This document shows, in pieces, positions 51,039-59,287 of a stretch of 64,000 nucleotides of DNA. Origin of the DNA: Dyella sp. RRB7 (lineage in GTDB: Bacteria > Pseudomonadota > Gammaproteobacteria > Xanthomonadales > Rhodanobacteraceae); assembly GCF_022761115.1 (NCBI RefSeq), contig NZ_JAKWJS010000001.1, positions 124,001 through 188,000 on the forward strand, given 5' to 3'. The notes beneath the pieces were generated by a model, which was given only the letters and a program-made list of their open reading frames with translations, ran no database searches and was not told where the DNA came from. A program made the position numbers and the translations under genes. How positions within the stretch are numbered: position 1 is the first letter of the stretch; each line of letters opens with the position of its first letter.

Positions 51039-52526
51039 TTAAAGCAAAACCACATCGAACTGTTCCTGCGAATAATGCTCTTCGGGCTGGAAGCGTATGC
51101 TTTTGGAGATGAACTCTTCCAATTCGGCCACCGCGACGGATTCCTCCTCCAGGATGCGCCCGACGACCTTGGGGCTGGCCATGACCAGCAGTTTTTCGGT
51201 GTTGAACTGACGCACCGCCCGGGTGATTTCGCGAAAAATCTCGTAGGTGACCGTTTCCGCCGTCTTCACCGTGCCCCGGCCGCTGCAGGCGGGACACGGT
51301 TCGCACAGCTGGCGCTCCAGGCTCTCGGTGGTGCGCTTGCGCGTCATCTCCACCAGGCCGAGCGCCGACATCGGGTAGACGGTGGTCTTGGCGTGGTCCC
51401 GCGCCAGCCCCTTTTCGAGCATGCGCAGCACCTGGCGCCGATGCTCCTCGTCGGTCATGTCGATGAAGTCGATGATGATGATGCCCCCGAGGTTGCGCAG
51501 TCGCAGCTGGCGCGCTGCCGCCTGGGCGGCTTCCAGGTTGGTGCGGTAAACGGTTTCCTCGAGATTTCGCGTACCGACATAGCCGCCGGTATTCACATCG
51601 ATGGTGGTCATCGCCTCGGTCTGGTCGACGATCAGGTAGCCGCCCGACTTCAGCGGCACTTCCTTCCTTAGCGCCCGCTGGACCTCGTCCTCCACCCCGT
51701 ACAGGTCGAAGATCGGGCGCTCGCCGGTGTAGTGCTCGATGCGGTCGTCCAGCGTGGGCATGAACTTGTGCACGAACTTGACCACCTTGTCGAAGGTTTC
51801 GCGCGAGTCCACCCGCACCTTCTCGATGTCGTCGTTGAGCATGTCGCGCAGGCTGCGCAGCGGCAACGACAACTCCTCGTACACCCGCTCGCCCACCTTG
51901 GCCTTGGCGATGTTTTCCTGCACCACGCGCCATACCTTGCCCAGGTAGGTCACGTCGAAGGCCAGCGACTCGGCGGTCTGTCCCTCGGCATTGGTGCGCA
52001 CGATGTAGCCCAGCGGGTTGTCGCCGATCAACGCGGTCAGCACTTCCTTCAGGCGCTGGCGCTCGGCCTCTTCCTCGATGCGGGCGGAGATGCCCAGCGT
52101 CTTGGCATGCGGCAGCAGCACCAGGTAGCGCGAAGGGATGGACAGGTGGGTGGACAGGCGCGCGCCCTTGGTGCCGATCGGGTCCTTGACCACCTGCACC
52201 ACGATTTCCTGGCCCTCGTGGACCAGCTCGCTGATCGACGGCACATGGCCATTGCCGGCCGGCACCAGTTCGGCGCCTTCGGCCGACGCCGGCAGCGGCG
52301 GGCGCAGGATGTCCGAGGCATGCAGGAACGCCGCGCGCTCCAGCCCGATATCGACGAACACCGCCTGCATGCCGGGCATCACCCGCTGCACGCGCCCCTT
52401 GTACACATTGCCCACATAGCCGCGCCGGGAGGCCCGCTCCACGTGCACCTCCTGCAACATGCCGTTCTCTACTACGCCGACGCGAGTCTCGCGCGGGGTC
52501 ACGTTGATCAGGATTTCTTCGCTCAC
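51039..52526 (-). CDS. rng: Ribonuclease G (495 aa)
   Basis: An endoribonuclease that matures the 5' end of 16S rRNA. It has an S1 domain interrupted by the RNase H-like fold at the N-terminus (GNVYKGRVQRVMPGMQAVFVDIG). The catalytic Asp pair is in LIVDQTEAMTTIDVNTG and IIIDFIDM, and the zinc-link cysteines lie in CEPCPACSGRG near residue 405. The length is close to the 489 of E. coli. The start is a GTG with GGGGAG before it. It leads the rng-yhdP-tldD unit; maf and mreBCD are not adjacent. Confidence 0.96.
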   Translation of the reverse strand: MSEEILINVTPRETRVGVVENGMLQEVHVERASRRGYVGNVYKGRVQRVMPGMQAVFVDIGLERAAFLHASDILRPPLPASAEGAELVPAGNGHVPSISELVHEGQEIVVQVVKDPIGTKGARLSTHLSIPSRYLVLLPHAKTLGISARIEEEAERQRLKEVLTALIGDNPLGYIVRTNAEGQTAESLAFDVTYLGKVWRVVQENIAKAKVGERVYEELSLPLRSLRDMLNDDIEKVRVDSRETFDKVVKFVHKFMPTLDDRIEHYTGERPIFDLYGVEDEVQRALRKEVPLKSGGYLIVDQTEAMTTIDVNTGGYVGTRNLEETVYRTNLEAAQAAARQLRLRNLGGIIIIDFIDMTDEEHRRQVLRMLEKGLARDHAKTTVYPMSALGLVEMTRKRTTESLERQLCEPCPACSGRGTVKTAETVTYEIFREITRAVRQFNTEKLLVMASPKVVGRILEEESVAVAELEEFISKSIRFQPEEHYSQEQFDVVLL

Positions 52527-52551
52527 CGGGCACTCCCCTGGATGGACAATC

Positions 52552-52581
52552 TTTATAGCGGCAGTACGCGCACACTGTCGA
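52552..52581 (-). promoter_or_regulatory. Probable sigma-70 promoter for rng
   Basis: On the minus strand, TCGACA (52576-52581) and TATAAA (52552-52557) are separated by 18 bases. Each matches the consensus at five of six positions, about 25 bases upstream of the rng start codon. Confidence 0.65.
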
Positions 52582-52719
52582 TGCGTGGCTCACGTCGCCG
52601 ATGACAGTTTCGGTGGCTGCAGCCTCGGGCCAGGTGAAATACGCGCCATCGTGTCATTTGGTGTACCGGCCAGTGTTTCATTGGATACACCCCACCAGTG
52701 ACCGCTATCCTGCACGGCG

Positions 52720-53229
52720 ATGCGCAAACCGATTCTTCCCGACCTGCTGCAACCAGGCCTGGCGCTGGTGTTCTGCGGCACCGCTGCCGGTCGCCGTTCC
52801 GCCGCCGAAGGTGCGTACTACGCCCATCCGGGCAACCTGTTCTGGCGCGCCCTGCATGCGGTGCAGCTGACGCCGCGACAGTTGGCGCCGGCGGAGTTCC
52901 CGTTGTTGCCCGCACTGGGCATCGGCCTCACCGACCTGGCCAAGCACCATATGGGCAACGATGACGAGCTGCCGCGCGATGCCTTCGACGTGGCCGCGCT
53001 GAAGGCGCGGATCGAGCGCCATGCACCGGGCCTGCTGGCCTTCACCAGCAAGGCGGCGGCCCGGGCCGTGCTCGGGCGCGCCACCGGTTATGGATTGCAG
53101 GAGGAATGCATCGGCGTCACCGAACTGTTCGTGCTGCCCTCCCCCTCGGGCCAGGCTCGCGGGCATTGGGATCTTGCGCCGTGGCAGGCGCTGGCGGATC
53201 GGGTACGCGGCGCTCAAGTCCGCGCATAG
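52720..53229 (+). CDS. Mismatch-specific uracil DNA glycosylase, Mug/TDG-like (169 aa)
   Basis: A small UDG-superfamily protein that would remove uracil or thymine mispaired with guanine. The first active-site strand reads LVFCGTAAGRRSA near residues 16-28, where E. coli Mug has GINPG, so the catalytic Asn is not present at that spot. HPGNLFWRAL near 36 and VLPSPSGQAR near 138 fit the family's other loops. Length matches Mug (168). The absent Asn places it in a variant subgroup, and its mismatch activity is uncertain. The 3' end overlaps the convergent LysR gene by 16 bases. Confidence 0.85.
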   Translation: MRKPILPDLLQPGLALVFCGTAAGRRSAAEGAYYAHPGNLFWRALHAVQLTPRQLAPAEFPLLPALGIGLTDLAKHHMGNDDELPRDAFDVAALKARIERHAPGLLAFTSKAAARAVLGRATGYGLQEECIGVTELFVLPSPSGQARGHWDLAPWQALADRVRGAQVRA

Positions 53230-54107
53230 TCGCCCAGGGCCTCGCCCAGGTAGTCGAACAGTCGGCGTACCCGCAGGCTCTGGCGCAGGTCCTCGTGCAT
53301 CACCGTCCAGATATCCAGCGGCACGGCGACGTCGTCGGGCAACAGGCGCACCAGTTGGGCATCGCGCTGCGCCAGGTTGACCTGGGCGATGCCGATGCCG
53401 AAGCCGGCGCGCAAGGCCGCCAGCGCGGCCAAGTCGTCATCGGTGCGCAAGGCGAAATGCTCGCGCGTGTAGGGCAGGCCCTCGGGCCGCAGGCGCCGGA
53501 TATACGGCAGCTCGGTATCGAAACCGATCAAGGCATGTCCGGCCAGCTCGGCGAGCGTGCCGGGACGCCCGTGCGCGTCCAGATAGCGCCGGTGCGCGAA
53601 CAACCCCAGCATCACCCTGCCGACCTGCCGCGCCACCAGCGCGTCCTGCGTGGGCTGCACCATGCGGATGGCGATATCGGCATCGCGCCGCAGCACGTCC
53701 GTCGCCTGGTTGGACAGCACCAGCTCGATCACGATGCCCGGATGCCGTTCCCGGAAGGCGGTAAGGATCGGCGGCAGCACTTCCGCGCCGATGACCACGC
53801 TGGCGCTGATGCGTACGGCGCCGCTGATCTCGTCGCGCCCGGCCGACGCCGTTCGCCGCAAGGCGGCCGAGGCCGACGCCATGGCCTCGGCATGCGCGAC
53901 CAGTTCGCGCGCCAGCTCGGTGGGCGCCAGCCCCTGCGGCGAGCGGGCAAACAGCACCGCGCCCAGGGCGGACTCCAGCTCCCGCATATGCCGGCCCAGG
54001 CTGGGCTGGGTCATGCCCAACGCCCGTGCTGCCCCGGACAGGCTGCCCTCGCGCATCACCGCGAGGAACGATCGGTACAACTCCCAGCTGGGATCAGGAT
54101 TGGCCAT
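53214..54107 (-). CDS. LysR family transcriptional regulator (297 aa)
   Basis: The N-terminal winged helix-turn-helix is typical: LYRSFLAVMREGSLSGAARALGMTQPSLGRHMRELESALGAVLF. The effector-binding domain spans about residues 90-295 (VRISASVVIGAEVLPPILTAFRERHPGIVIELV). It is divergent from the epimerase-like gene at 54209 with 101 bases between the starts, so that gene is its probable target and the regulator probably controls itself too. The candidate binding site is the dyad at 54121-54139. The inducer is unknown. Confidence 0.93.
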   Translation of the reverse strand: MANPDPSWELYRSFLAVMREGSLSGAARALGMTQPSLGRHMRELESALGAVLFARSPQGLAPTELARELVAHAEAMASASAALRRTASAGRDEISGAVRISASVVIGAEVLPPILTAFRERHPGIVIELVLSNQATDVLRRDADIAIRMVQPTQDALVARQVGRVMLGLFAHRRYLDAHGRPGTLAELAGHALIGFDTELPYIRRLRPEGLPYTREHFALRTDDDLAALAALRAGFGIGIAQVNLAQRDAQLVRLLPDDVAVPLDIWTVMHEDLRQSLRVRRLFDYLGEALGDYART

Positions 54108-54120
54108 GCATATTTTTATA

Positions 54121-54139
54121 CCTGATCTTCGTCATTAGG
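54121..54139. promoter_or_regulatory. Candidate LysR-type operator
   Basis: In the divergent spacer, CCTGAT (54121-54126) and ATTAGG (54134-54139) form an imperfect dyad with one mismatch, in a locally AT-rich patch. Its position just upstream of the regulator start fits the usual autoregulatory T-N11-A site. Confidence 0.45.
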
Positions 54140-54208
54140 CAATTTTCATTGATGCCCTGGACGCCCAAGCTAGGGGTCGACTCCACTGATGAGGATGAGG
54201 ACAGCACT

Positions 54209-55192
54209 ATGGACACTTCCAAGACGGCCCTGGTCATCGGCGCCAACGGCGGCATCGGCCGCGAGGCCTGCTCGGCCCTGCGTCGGCATGGCTGGAAGGT
54301 ACGCGCCCTGGTGCGCCGGCCGCCGGCAGACAGCCAACGCAACGGCATTGAATGGCGGGTGGGTGATGCCATGAACGCCGACGACGTGCGCCAGGCCGCA
54401 GCCGGCGTGGCCGTGATCGTCCACGCCGTGAATCCGCCGGGCTACCGGGGCTGGAACCGGCTGGTGCTGCCCATGCTGGACCACACCATCGCCGCGGCGC
54501 GCGCCCATGGCGCCCGCGTCGTGTTGCCCGGCACCATCTACAACTACGGGCCCGACGCCTTTCCGCGGCTGACCGAGCGCTCGCCGCAACATCCACCCAC
54601 GCGCAAGGGCGAGATTCGTGCCGAGATGGAGCGTCGCCTGCAAGCGGCCGCCGCCGAAGGCGTATCCAGCCTGGTCCTGCGCTGCGGCGATTTTTTCGGA
54701 CCGCATGCCGGCAACAACTGGCTGGCGCAGGGACTGATCCGCCAGGGTGCGCCGGTGCGACGCATGCTTTATCCCGGCGACTACGGCCTGGGTCATAGCT
54801 GGGCCTACCTGCCGGATGTCGCCGAGGTAATGGCCCGGCTGCTCGATCGCGACGCCGAACTGCCGCCGTTCGCCACCTTCCATTTCGGCGGCTATTGGCT
54901 CGATGGCCACGGCATGCTCGCCGCGCTGCGCCATGCGACGGACAACCCCGGCATCCGGGCCGGGCATTTCCCATGGTGGCTGGCGCGGCTTGCCGCGCCC
55001 TTCAACGAAACGCTGCGCGAGCTGACCAAGATGCGCTATCTGTGGCGCGAACCGATCCGGCTCGATGACGAAAAACTGCAGGCGTTCCTCGACGGCCCGT
55101 TGTATACGCCGCTCGACGAGGCGCTGCGCGCGACGCTGACGGGCGCCGGTTGCCTCGCCCCGGTCAATCGATCGGCGTATGCCGGTTCTTGA
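54209..55192 (+). CDS. NAD(P)-binding epimerase/dehydratase-like protein (327 aa)
   Basis: An extended short-chain dehydrogenase-fold protein. The dinucleotide loop GANGGIGREA is at residues about 11-20, and VRALVRRP marks the end of the second strand, which favours NADP. HAVNPPGYRGW and LPGTIYNYGP follow. The usual YxxxK is not obvious; PTRKGEIRAEMERRL is in its place, so this may be an atypical SDR of the NmrA/epimerase type. GAGGA precedes the ATG. It is divergent from the LysR gene and overlaps the convergent cytochrome gene by 29 bases at its 3' end. Confidence 0.87.
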   Translation: MDTSKTALVIGANGGIGREACSALRRHGWKVRALVRRPPADSQRNGIEWRVGDAMNADDVRQAAAGVAVIVHAVNPPGYRGWNRLVLPMLDHTIAAARAHGARVVLPGTIYNYGPDAFPRLTERSPQHPPTRKGEIRAEMERRLQAAAAEGVSSLVLRCGDFFGPHAGNNWLAQGLIRQGAPVRRMLYPGDYGLGHSWAYLPDVAEVMARLLDRDAELPPFATFHFGGYWLDGHGMLAALRHATDNPGIRAGHFPWWLARLAAPFNETLRELTKMRYLWREPIRLDDEKLQAFLDGPLYTPLDEALRATLTGAGCLAPVNRSAYAGS

Positions 55193-56450
55193 TCACATCG
55201 CGCTCGAGTATGGGTGACGCGTTGTTCGTCCATGCCTGGCGGATATAGGTCACCACCGCGGCCACGTCGCTGTCGTTGAGCTGCTGGGCGAAAGGCGGCA
55301 TCGAGTACGGCCGCGGATTGCCGGCCGTCAGCGGCGCGAAACCGCCCAGCAGCACCACGCGCACGGCATTGATGCCGGTCGGCTCGTTCACCGAGGAGTT
55401 GCCGTTCAGCGGCGGATAGATGCCCGCCACGCCGTTGCCGTCCTTGCCGTGGCAATCGGCGCAACGATCCGCGTACACCTTCGCCCCCTGGGCAAGGATG
55501 GCGCGGGTATCCAGCGGCGAGCGGTCCGCCGCCACCGGCGCGCGTGCCGGCAGCGACTGCAGGTAGGTGGCGATCGCGTGCAGGTCGTCGTCCTGCAGAT
55601 GCTGCGTGCTGCGCGCCACCACTTCGGCCATCGGTCCGAATGCGGTGCCGCGTGCCGACTGGCCGGTCTTCAGCAGGTCGACGATGTCCTGCTCGCTCCA
55701 GCCGGCGAGGCCACCGTTGGCCTGCGTGCTGAGATCGGGCGCGTACCAGTTCTGTGCGGGAATCTGTCCGCCGGCCAGCGACGGATTGCTCTGCATGCCG
55801 CCCAGCGAATCGCGCGGCGCGTGGCATTCATTGCAATGGCCCAGCCCCTGCACCAGGTAGGCGCCCCGGTTCCACGCCTCGGACTTGCCCGGATCGGGCT
55901 GGTACGTGCCCTCGCGGAAATACAGCGCACGCCAGGCATTGAGGCTGCTGCGCACGTTGTACGGGAAATCCAGCCCCAGCGGCTTGGCCGGCTGGTGCAC
56001 CGGCGGCAACGACTGCAGGTAGGCGAACATCGCCAGCGCGTCGTCATGCGTGACCTTGGTGAACGAGGTGTAGGAGAACACGGGATAAAGCAGCTCGCCG
56101 TGGCGGCCACGGCCGCTGTGCAGCGCCTGCCAGAAATCCTCGAAGCTCCAGTCGCCCAGGCCCGTCTCGCGATCGGGCGTGATGTTGGGCGCGGGAATAT
56201 TGCCAAACGGCGTGGCCAGCACGCGGCCGCCGGCATAACGCGCGCCACCCTGCTCGGTATGGCACGCCGCGCAGTCACCCACGGTGGCAAGGTACTCGCC
56301 CTTGGCAATGAGCGCCGGGTCCTTCAAGGTGGCCGCGCTCACCGCACTCGCCGCGGGCGACACCGGCTGCGTTGTGCCGCTGCGCCACCACCATCCACCG
56401 ATGAGCACCAACGCCAGCAGCACGACCACGATGACGATCACGCGCTTCAT
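55164..56450 (-). CDS. Membrane-anchored tri-haem cytochrome c (428 aa)
   Basis: Three haem-binding CXXCH sites are visible: CAACH at 60-64, CNECH at 206-210 and CADCH at 330-334. An N-terminal membrane segment (VIVIVVVLLALVLIGGWWW) anchors it, with the cytochrome part in the periplasm. The three-haem layout is like the electron-transfer subunits of membrane-bound gluconate/alcohol dehydrogenases, but no dehydrogenase gene is adjacent. The ATG at 56450 has GGGAGA upstream and overlaps the stop of the diheme cytochrome gene (ATGA), so the two are coupled. Confidence 0.93.
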   Translation of the reverse strand: MKRVIVIVVVLLALVLIGGWWWRSGTTQPVSPAASAVSAATLKDPALIAKGEYLATVGDCAACHTEQGGARYAGGRVLATPFGNIPAPNITPDRETGLGDWSFEDFWQALHSGRGRHGELLYPVFSYTSFTKVTHDDALAMFAYLQSLPPVHQPAKPLGLDFPYNVRSSLNAWRALYFREGTYQPDPGKSEAWNRGAYLVQGLGHCNECHAPRDSLGGMQSNPSLAGGQIPAQNWYAPDLSTQANGGLAGWSEQDIVDLLKTGQSARGTAFGPMAEVVARSTQHLQDDDLHAIATYLQSLPARAPVAADRSPLDTRAILAQGAKVYADRCADCHGKDGNGVAGIYPPLNGNSSVNEPTGINAVRVVLLGGFAPLTAGNPRPYSMPPFAQQLNDSDVAAVVTYIRQAWTNNASPILERDVIKNRHTPID

Positions 56451-57199
56451 ACGCCATCTCCCTTGTCGCCCAGCACGCCGCAATGCAGCGGCGGAGTCAC
56501 CGAGCCGGCCGGCTGCGCGTGCATGTCCCCCGGCAGCTCACGTCCCGCCAGCCATGCCGATACCGCGCTGATATCCGATTCGCTGAGCCGATTGGCGATC
56601 TCCGACATGCAATCGGGCGCCACCGTGGCTCGCGTCCTGGTCCGCCACGAACCGAGCTGCGAGCTGATGTAGTCATAGGGCAGGCCGATCAGGCCCGGAA
56701 TATCCGGTTGCACGCCGGTAAGCTGCGCGCCATGGCAGGCGGAGCAGGCCGGGATCTTTCGCGACGGATCGCCGTGCGTCACCAGCTGTTCGCCCCGCTG
56801 GAGCGCATCGCCCGAAAGACGCGGCATCGGCGAACGGGTGTAGGGCACGTCTTGTGCGGAGAAATAGGCGGCGATCTCGCGCATGTACTCGGGGCTGAGC
56901 TGGCGCACCGTGTATTCCATGGGGCCGTACTTGCGCAGGCCATCCTGGAAATCCTGCAACTGTCGGGCGAGGTATCCGGCCGGCTTGCCTGCCAGGCGCG
57001 GGAAGAAACCACTCTCTGGCGTGCCCTCGCCGTGCACACCGTGACAGGCCGTGCAGGCGGCAATGCGTTGCTGGATGGTGTCAGGAATCACCGGATGCGG
57101 CGCATCCTGCGCATGAGCGACGGATGCCGCCATCATCAGCAGCATGCATGGACCGACGACACGCTTCACCTGCCACAGCTTCGCTGAGAGCCTTTTCAT
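56447..57199 (-). CDS. Diheme cytochrome c4-like protein (250 aa)
   Basis: A periplasmic cytochrome with a signal peptide (MLLMMAASVAHA) and two haem sites, CTACH at 49-53 and CSACH at 152-156, in two similar domains. This matches cytochrome c4 and related electron shuttles to terminal oxidases. The first domain has GVHGEGTPESGFFPRLAGKPAGYLARQL, a c4-type pattern. The ATG at 57199 has GGGAAC upstream. A TATAAT -10 at 57266-57271 on the same strand probably starts the two-gene unit. Confidence 0.92.
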   Translation of the reverse strand: MKRLSAKLWQVKRVVGPCMLLMMAASVAHAQDAPHPVIPDTIQQRIAACTACHGVHGEGTPESGFFPRLAGKPAGYLARQLQDFQDGLRKYGPMEYTVRQLSPEYMREIAAYFSAQDVPYTRSPMPRLSGDALQRGEQLVTHGDPSRKIPACSACHGAQLTGVQPDIPGLIGLPYDYISSQLGSWRTRTRATVAPDCMSEIANRLSESDISAVSAWLAGRELPGDMHAQPAGSVTPPLHCGVLGDKGDGV

Positions 57200-57265
57200 G
57201 ATGTTCCCGTCATGCGCGTGATGGCGCGATTGCCAGGACGGCCAGCCACCGCCGTCGGTCACGCG

Positions 57266-57271
57266 ATTATA
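57266..57271 (-). promoter_or_regulatory. Likely -10 of the cytochrome unit
   Basis: A consensus TATAAT on the minus strand, 67 bases upstream of the diheme cytochrome start. No good -35 is found at 16-18 bases, so an activator may be needed. Confidence 0.4.
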
Positions 57272-57387
57272 GGCGTCGCCCCTGGTTAGGCCACGACAAG
57301 CGCCGACAAGCTTCGGTTTCGCGACATCATGCCGCAGCGCATTGCGCGTGGCGGCTATCCAGCTACGGCGAACTGTGCTGCGACAAA

Positions 57388-59061
57388 CTAGATGGAAACC
57401 GGCCGCCCAAGCTCGACGCCGGTGGTCACGGCGGGCTCGGTACGCAATGCGTCATGCAGCAGCAGCGTGACGCCGAGGCGTTCGTCATCCTCGTGCTGGT
57501 GCACGATCCCGCCATAGATGAGCGCGCGCTCGCGAATGGTGGCAATGCCCTGGCCATTGGTTCCCAGCAGCGATACCAGCTGCCGCCATTCCGGCACCGG
57601 CTTGCCCCGTTGCGCGGGCGCGGCCCGCAGGCCCGTGATGCGCAACACCACCCAGCGCCGGCCGCGCGTGAAGCCGCCGCGGATCTGCACCCGAATACAC
57701 CGCAGCGGCTCGCGCGCCAGCATGTAGACCAGTACCTCGCAGGCCTGCCGATAGAGCATCAGGTGGACATCCGGGGCAAGCCGGTCCAGCCCATTGCCCG
57801 TCCATTCGCAGCGATACGACGCACCGACCAATGAAGACGCCTGCAACAGCGGCCCTTCTTCGAAGGTGGCGGCCAGCCCGCGCTCCCGCCACGAGCGCGG
57901 ATGCAGGGCATTGGCCAGGCGCTGCATCTCCAGCTGGGTGAGGTCCAGGTAGCGCGCGTAGGCATACCGGGTGTTTTCCGGCAGCACGGGCAGCAGGCGA
58001 TCCATCATCCGCTTCTGGCCCTCGCGCATCGACTGGCCGAGTCGGTCCAGTGATTCGGCCACATGACGCAGGCGCAGTTCCTCCTGGTAGAGACCCTGCT
58101 GGGCGAGGTGAAACCCGCGCAGAACCTCGACGTCAGGCCGTCCGTCGTCCACCGCTTTTCGCGGCAGGCGCGCGCCCAGCATAAGCAGGCTCGACACCGC
58201 AAAAGCGATCAGCGCCTGCGCCTGGATCACCGCCGGATCGCGCACGACGGTCATGGTGAGCTGCACCGCCACGCTGGCCAAGGCGCCGGCAATCGCCCCG
58301 CCCTGCCAGCCATGTCGCAGGGTCAACCACGCGACGGGCAGGAACATCGCTATGCGCGCTACCTGCACCAGGTCGACGTGGTGGACGGACATCGCCATCC
58401 ACAGCAGCAACAACAGAGGCGGCAGCACACCTGTCACGCAGTCCTTGGCCAAAGCGCTCTTCATGACATCGGCCCAGGCAACGCGCCGCCATGAAGCGCC
58501 GGGCCGCAGCGCGAAGAACAGCGGCACCAGCGTCAACGCGCCCAAATAACTACCCAGAAAATAGTTCAACACGATCTGCCAGGTGATCGCCGGCGCCACT
58601 TCACCCGCTGGCATGTGCATCACGGCCAGGGTCATGGTGTTGGCGAGAGCGCCAACGGTCGCTTCCGCCAGGATGCTCGACAGCAGCATGCCCATATTGG
58701 CCTGTCCGCCACGGAACAACGTCATGCGGCGGCGACACCAGGCAAACCAGGGCGCACTGAGCAGGATGGGAGGCACCGCAAGCAGGCAGGCCCACATCCA
58801 TCCGAAGCGGTCGTGGTTCGACCAGCCCAGGTAAGCCAGCGGCAGGGCCTCGCCCACGAACAGCGCCGGCCAATAACGGTAGGGCACCAGCAACAGGCAA
58901 AGCACGCGCAATCCCGCCGGGAGATTCCAATGGGACACCGACACATCGCGCAGCAGCGTGTAGCAAACCGCGTAGGCGACAGTCACGCCGAGCTGCCGCC
59001 AACCTTCGCGGAATGCGGCGCGCAGCGCCTTGCCGTTCGTTCCGTTCGTTGCAGTAACCAT
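57388..59061 (-). CDS. MASE1-domain membrane protein with degenerate kinase-like C-terminus (557 aa)
   Basis: The N-terminal half has about eight hydrophobic segments in a MASE1 sensor arrangement (LPAGLRVLCLLLVPYRYWPALFVGEALPL). The C-terminal 200 residues resemble a LuxR-associated-type histidine kinase, but key parts have decayed. The LHP-like box ALHPRSWRERGL is present, yet the N-box reads LYRQACEVLVYMLAR without its asparagine. GQGIATIRERALIYGG keeps the shape of the G box. No phosphoacceptor His is seen. The start at 59061 (MVTATNGTNG) is uncertain; a Met at 59094 is an alternative. No response regulator is adjacent. Confidence 0.85.
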   Translation of the reverse strand: MVTATNGTNGKALRAAFREGWRQLGVTVAYAVCYTLLRDVSVSHWNLPAGLRVLCLLLVPYRYWPALFVGEALPLAYLGWSNHDRFGWMWACLLAVPPILLSAPWFAWCRRRMTLFRGGQANMGMLLSSILAEATVGALANTMTLAVMHMPAGEVAPAITWQIVLNYFLGSYLGALTLVPLFFALRPGASWRRVAWADVMKSALAKDCVTGVLPPLLLLLWMAMSVHHVDLVQVARIAMFLPVAWLTLRHGWQGGAIAGALASVAVQLTMTVVRDPAVIQAQALIAFAVSSLLMLGARLPRKAVDDGRPDVEVLRGFHLAQQGLYQEELRLRHVAESLDRLGQSMREGQKRMMDRLLPVLPENTRYAYARYLDLTQLEMQRLANALHPRSWRERGLAATFEEGPLLQASSLVGASYRCEWTGNGLDRLAPDVHLMLYRQACEVLVYMLAREPLRCIRVQIRGGFTRGRRWVVLRITGLRAAPAQRGKPVPEWRQLVSLLGTNGQGIATIRERALIYGGIVHQHEDDERLGVTLLLHDALRTEPAVTTGVELGRPVSI

Positions 59062-59238
59062 CGACTCGTGCCAAATCCTGTCCGGAAGCCGCATCCCTTC
59101 CCGGCGATCCCGTGGGATCTGAAGTTCGGAACTGCGCGTGCGTTGCGCCATTCTCTCAGGAAATCCGCTCACGGGTTCATCGAACGCTCATCTTCAGGGA
59201 CGAGCGAGACGGAGACATTGCAATCCCCTTACAAGGAA

Positions 59239-59258
59239 AGCCCGGCGCATGCCGGGCT
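59239..59258 (-). terminator. Probable terminator after the DAHP synthase gene
   Basis: An 8-base stem AGCCCGGC with GCCGGGCT and a 4-base loop, followed on the minus strand by TTTCC, about 30 bases past the stop. The short T-run makes it a weak intrinsic terminator. Confidence 0.5.
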
Positions 59259-59287
59259 GTTGCCCTGGCCCTGCACCGAGGAACGCC

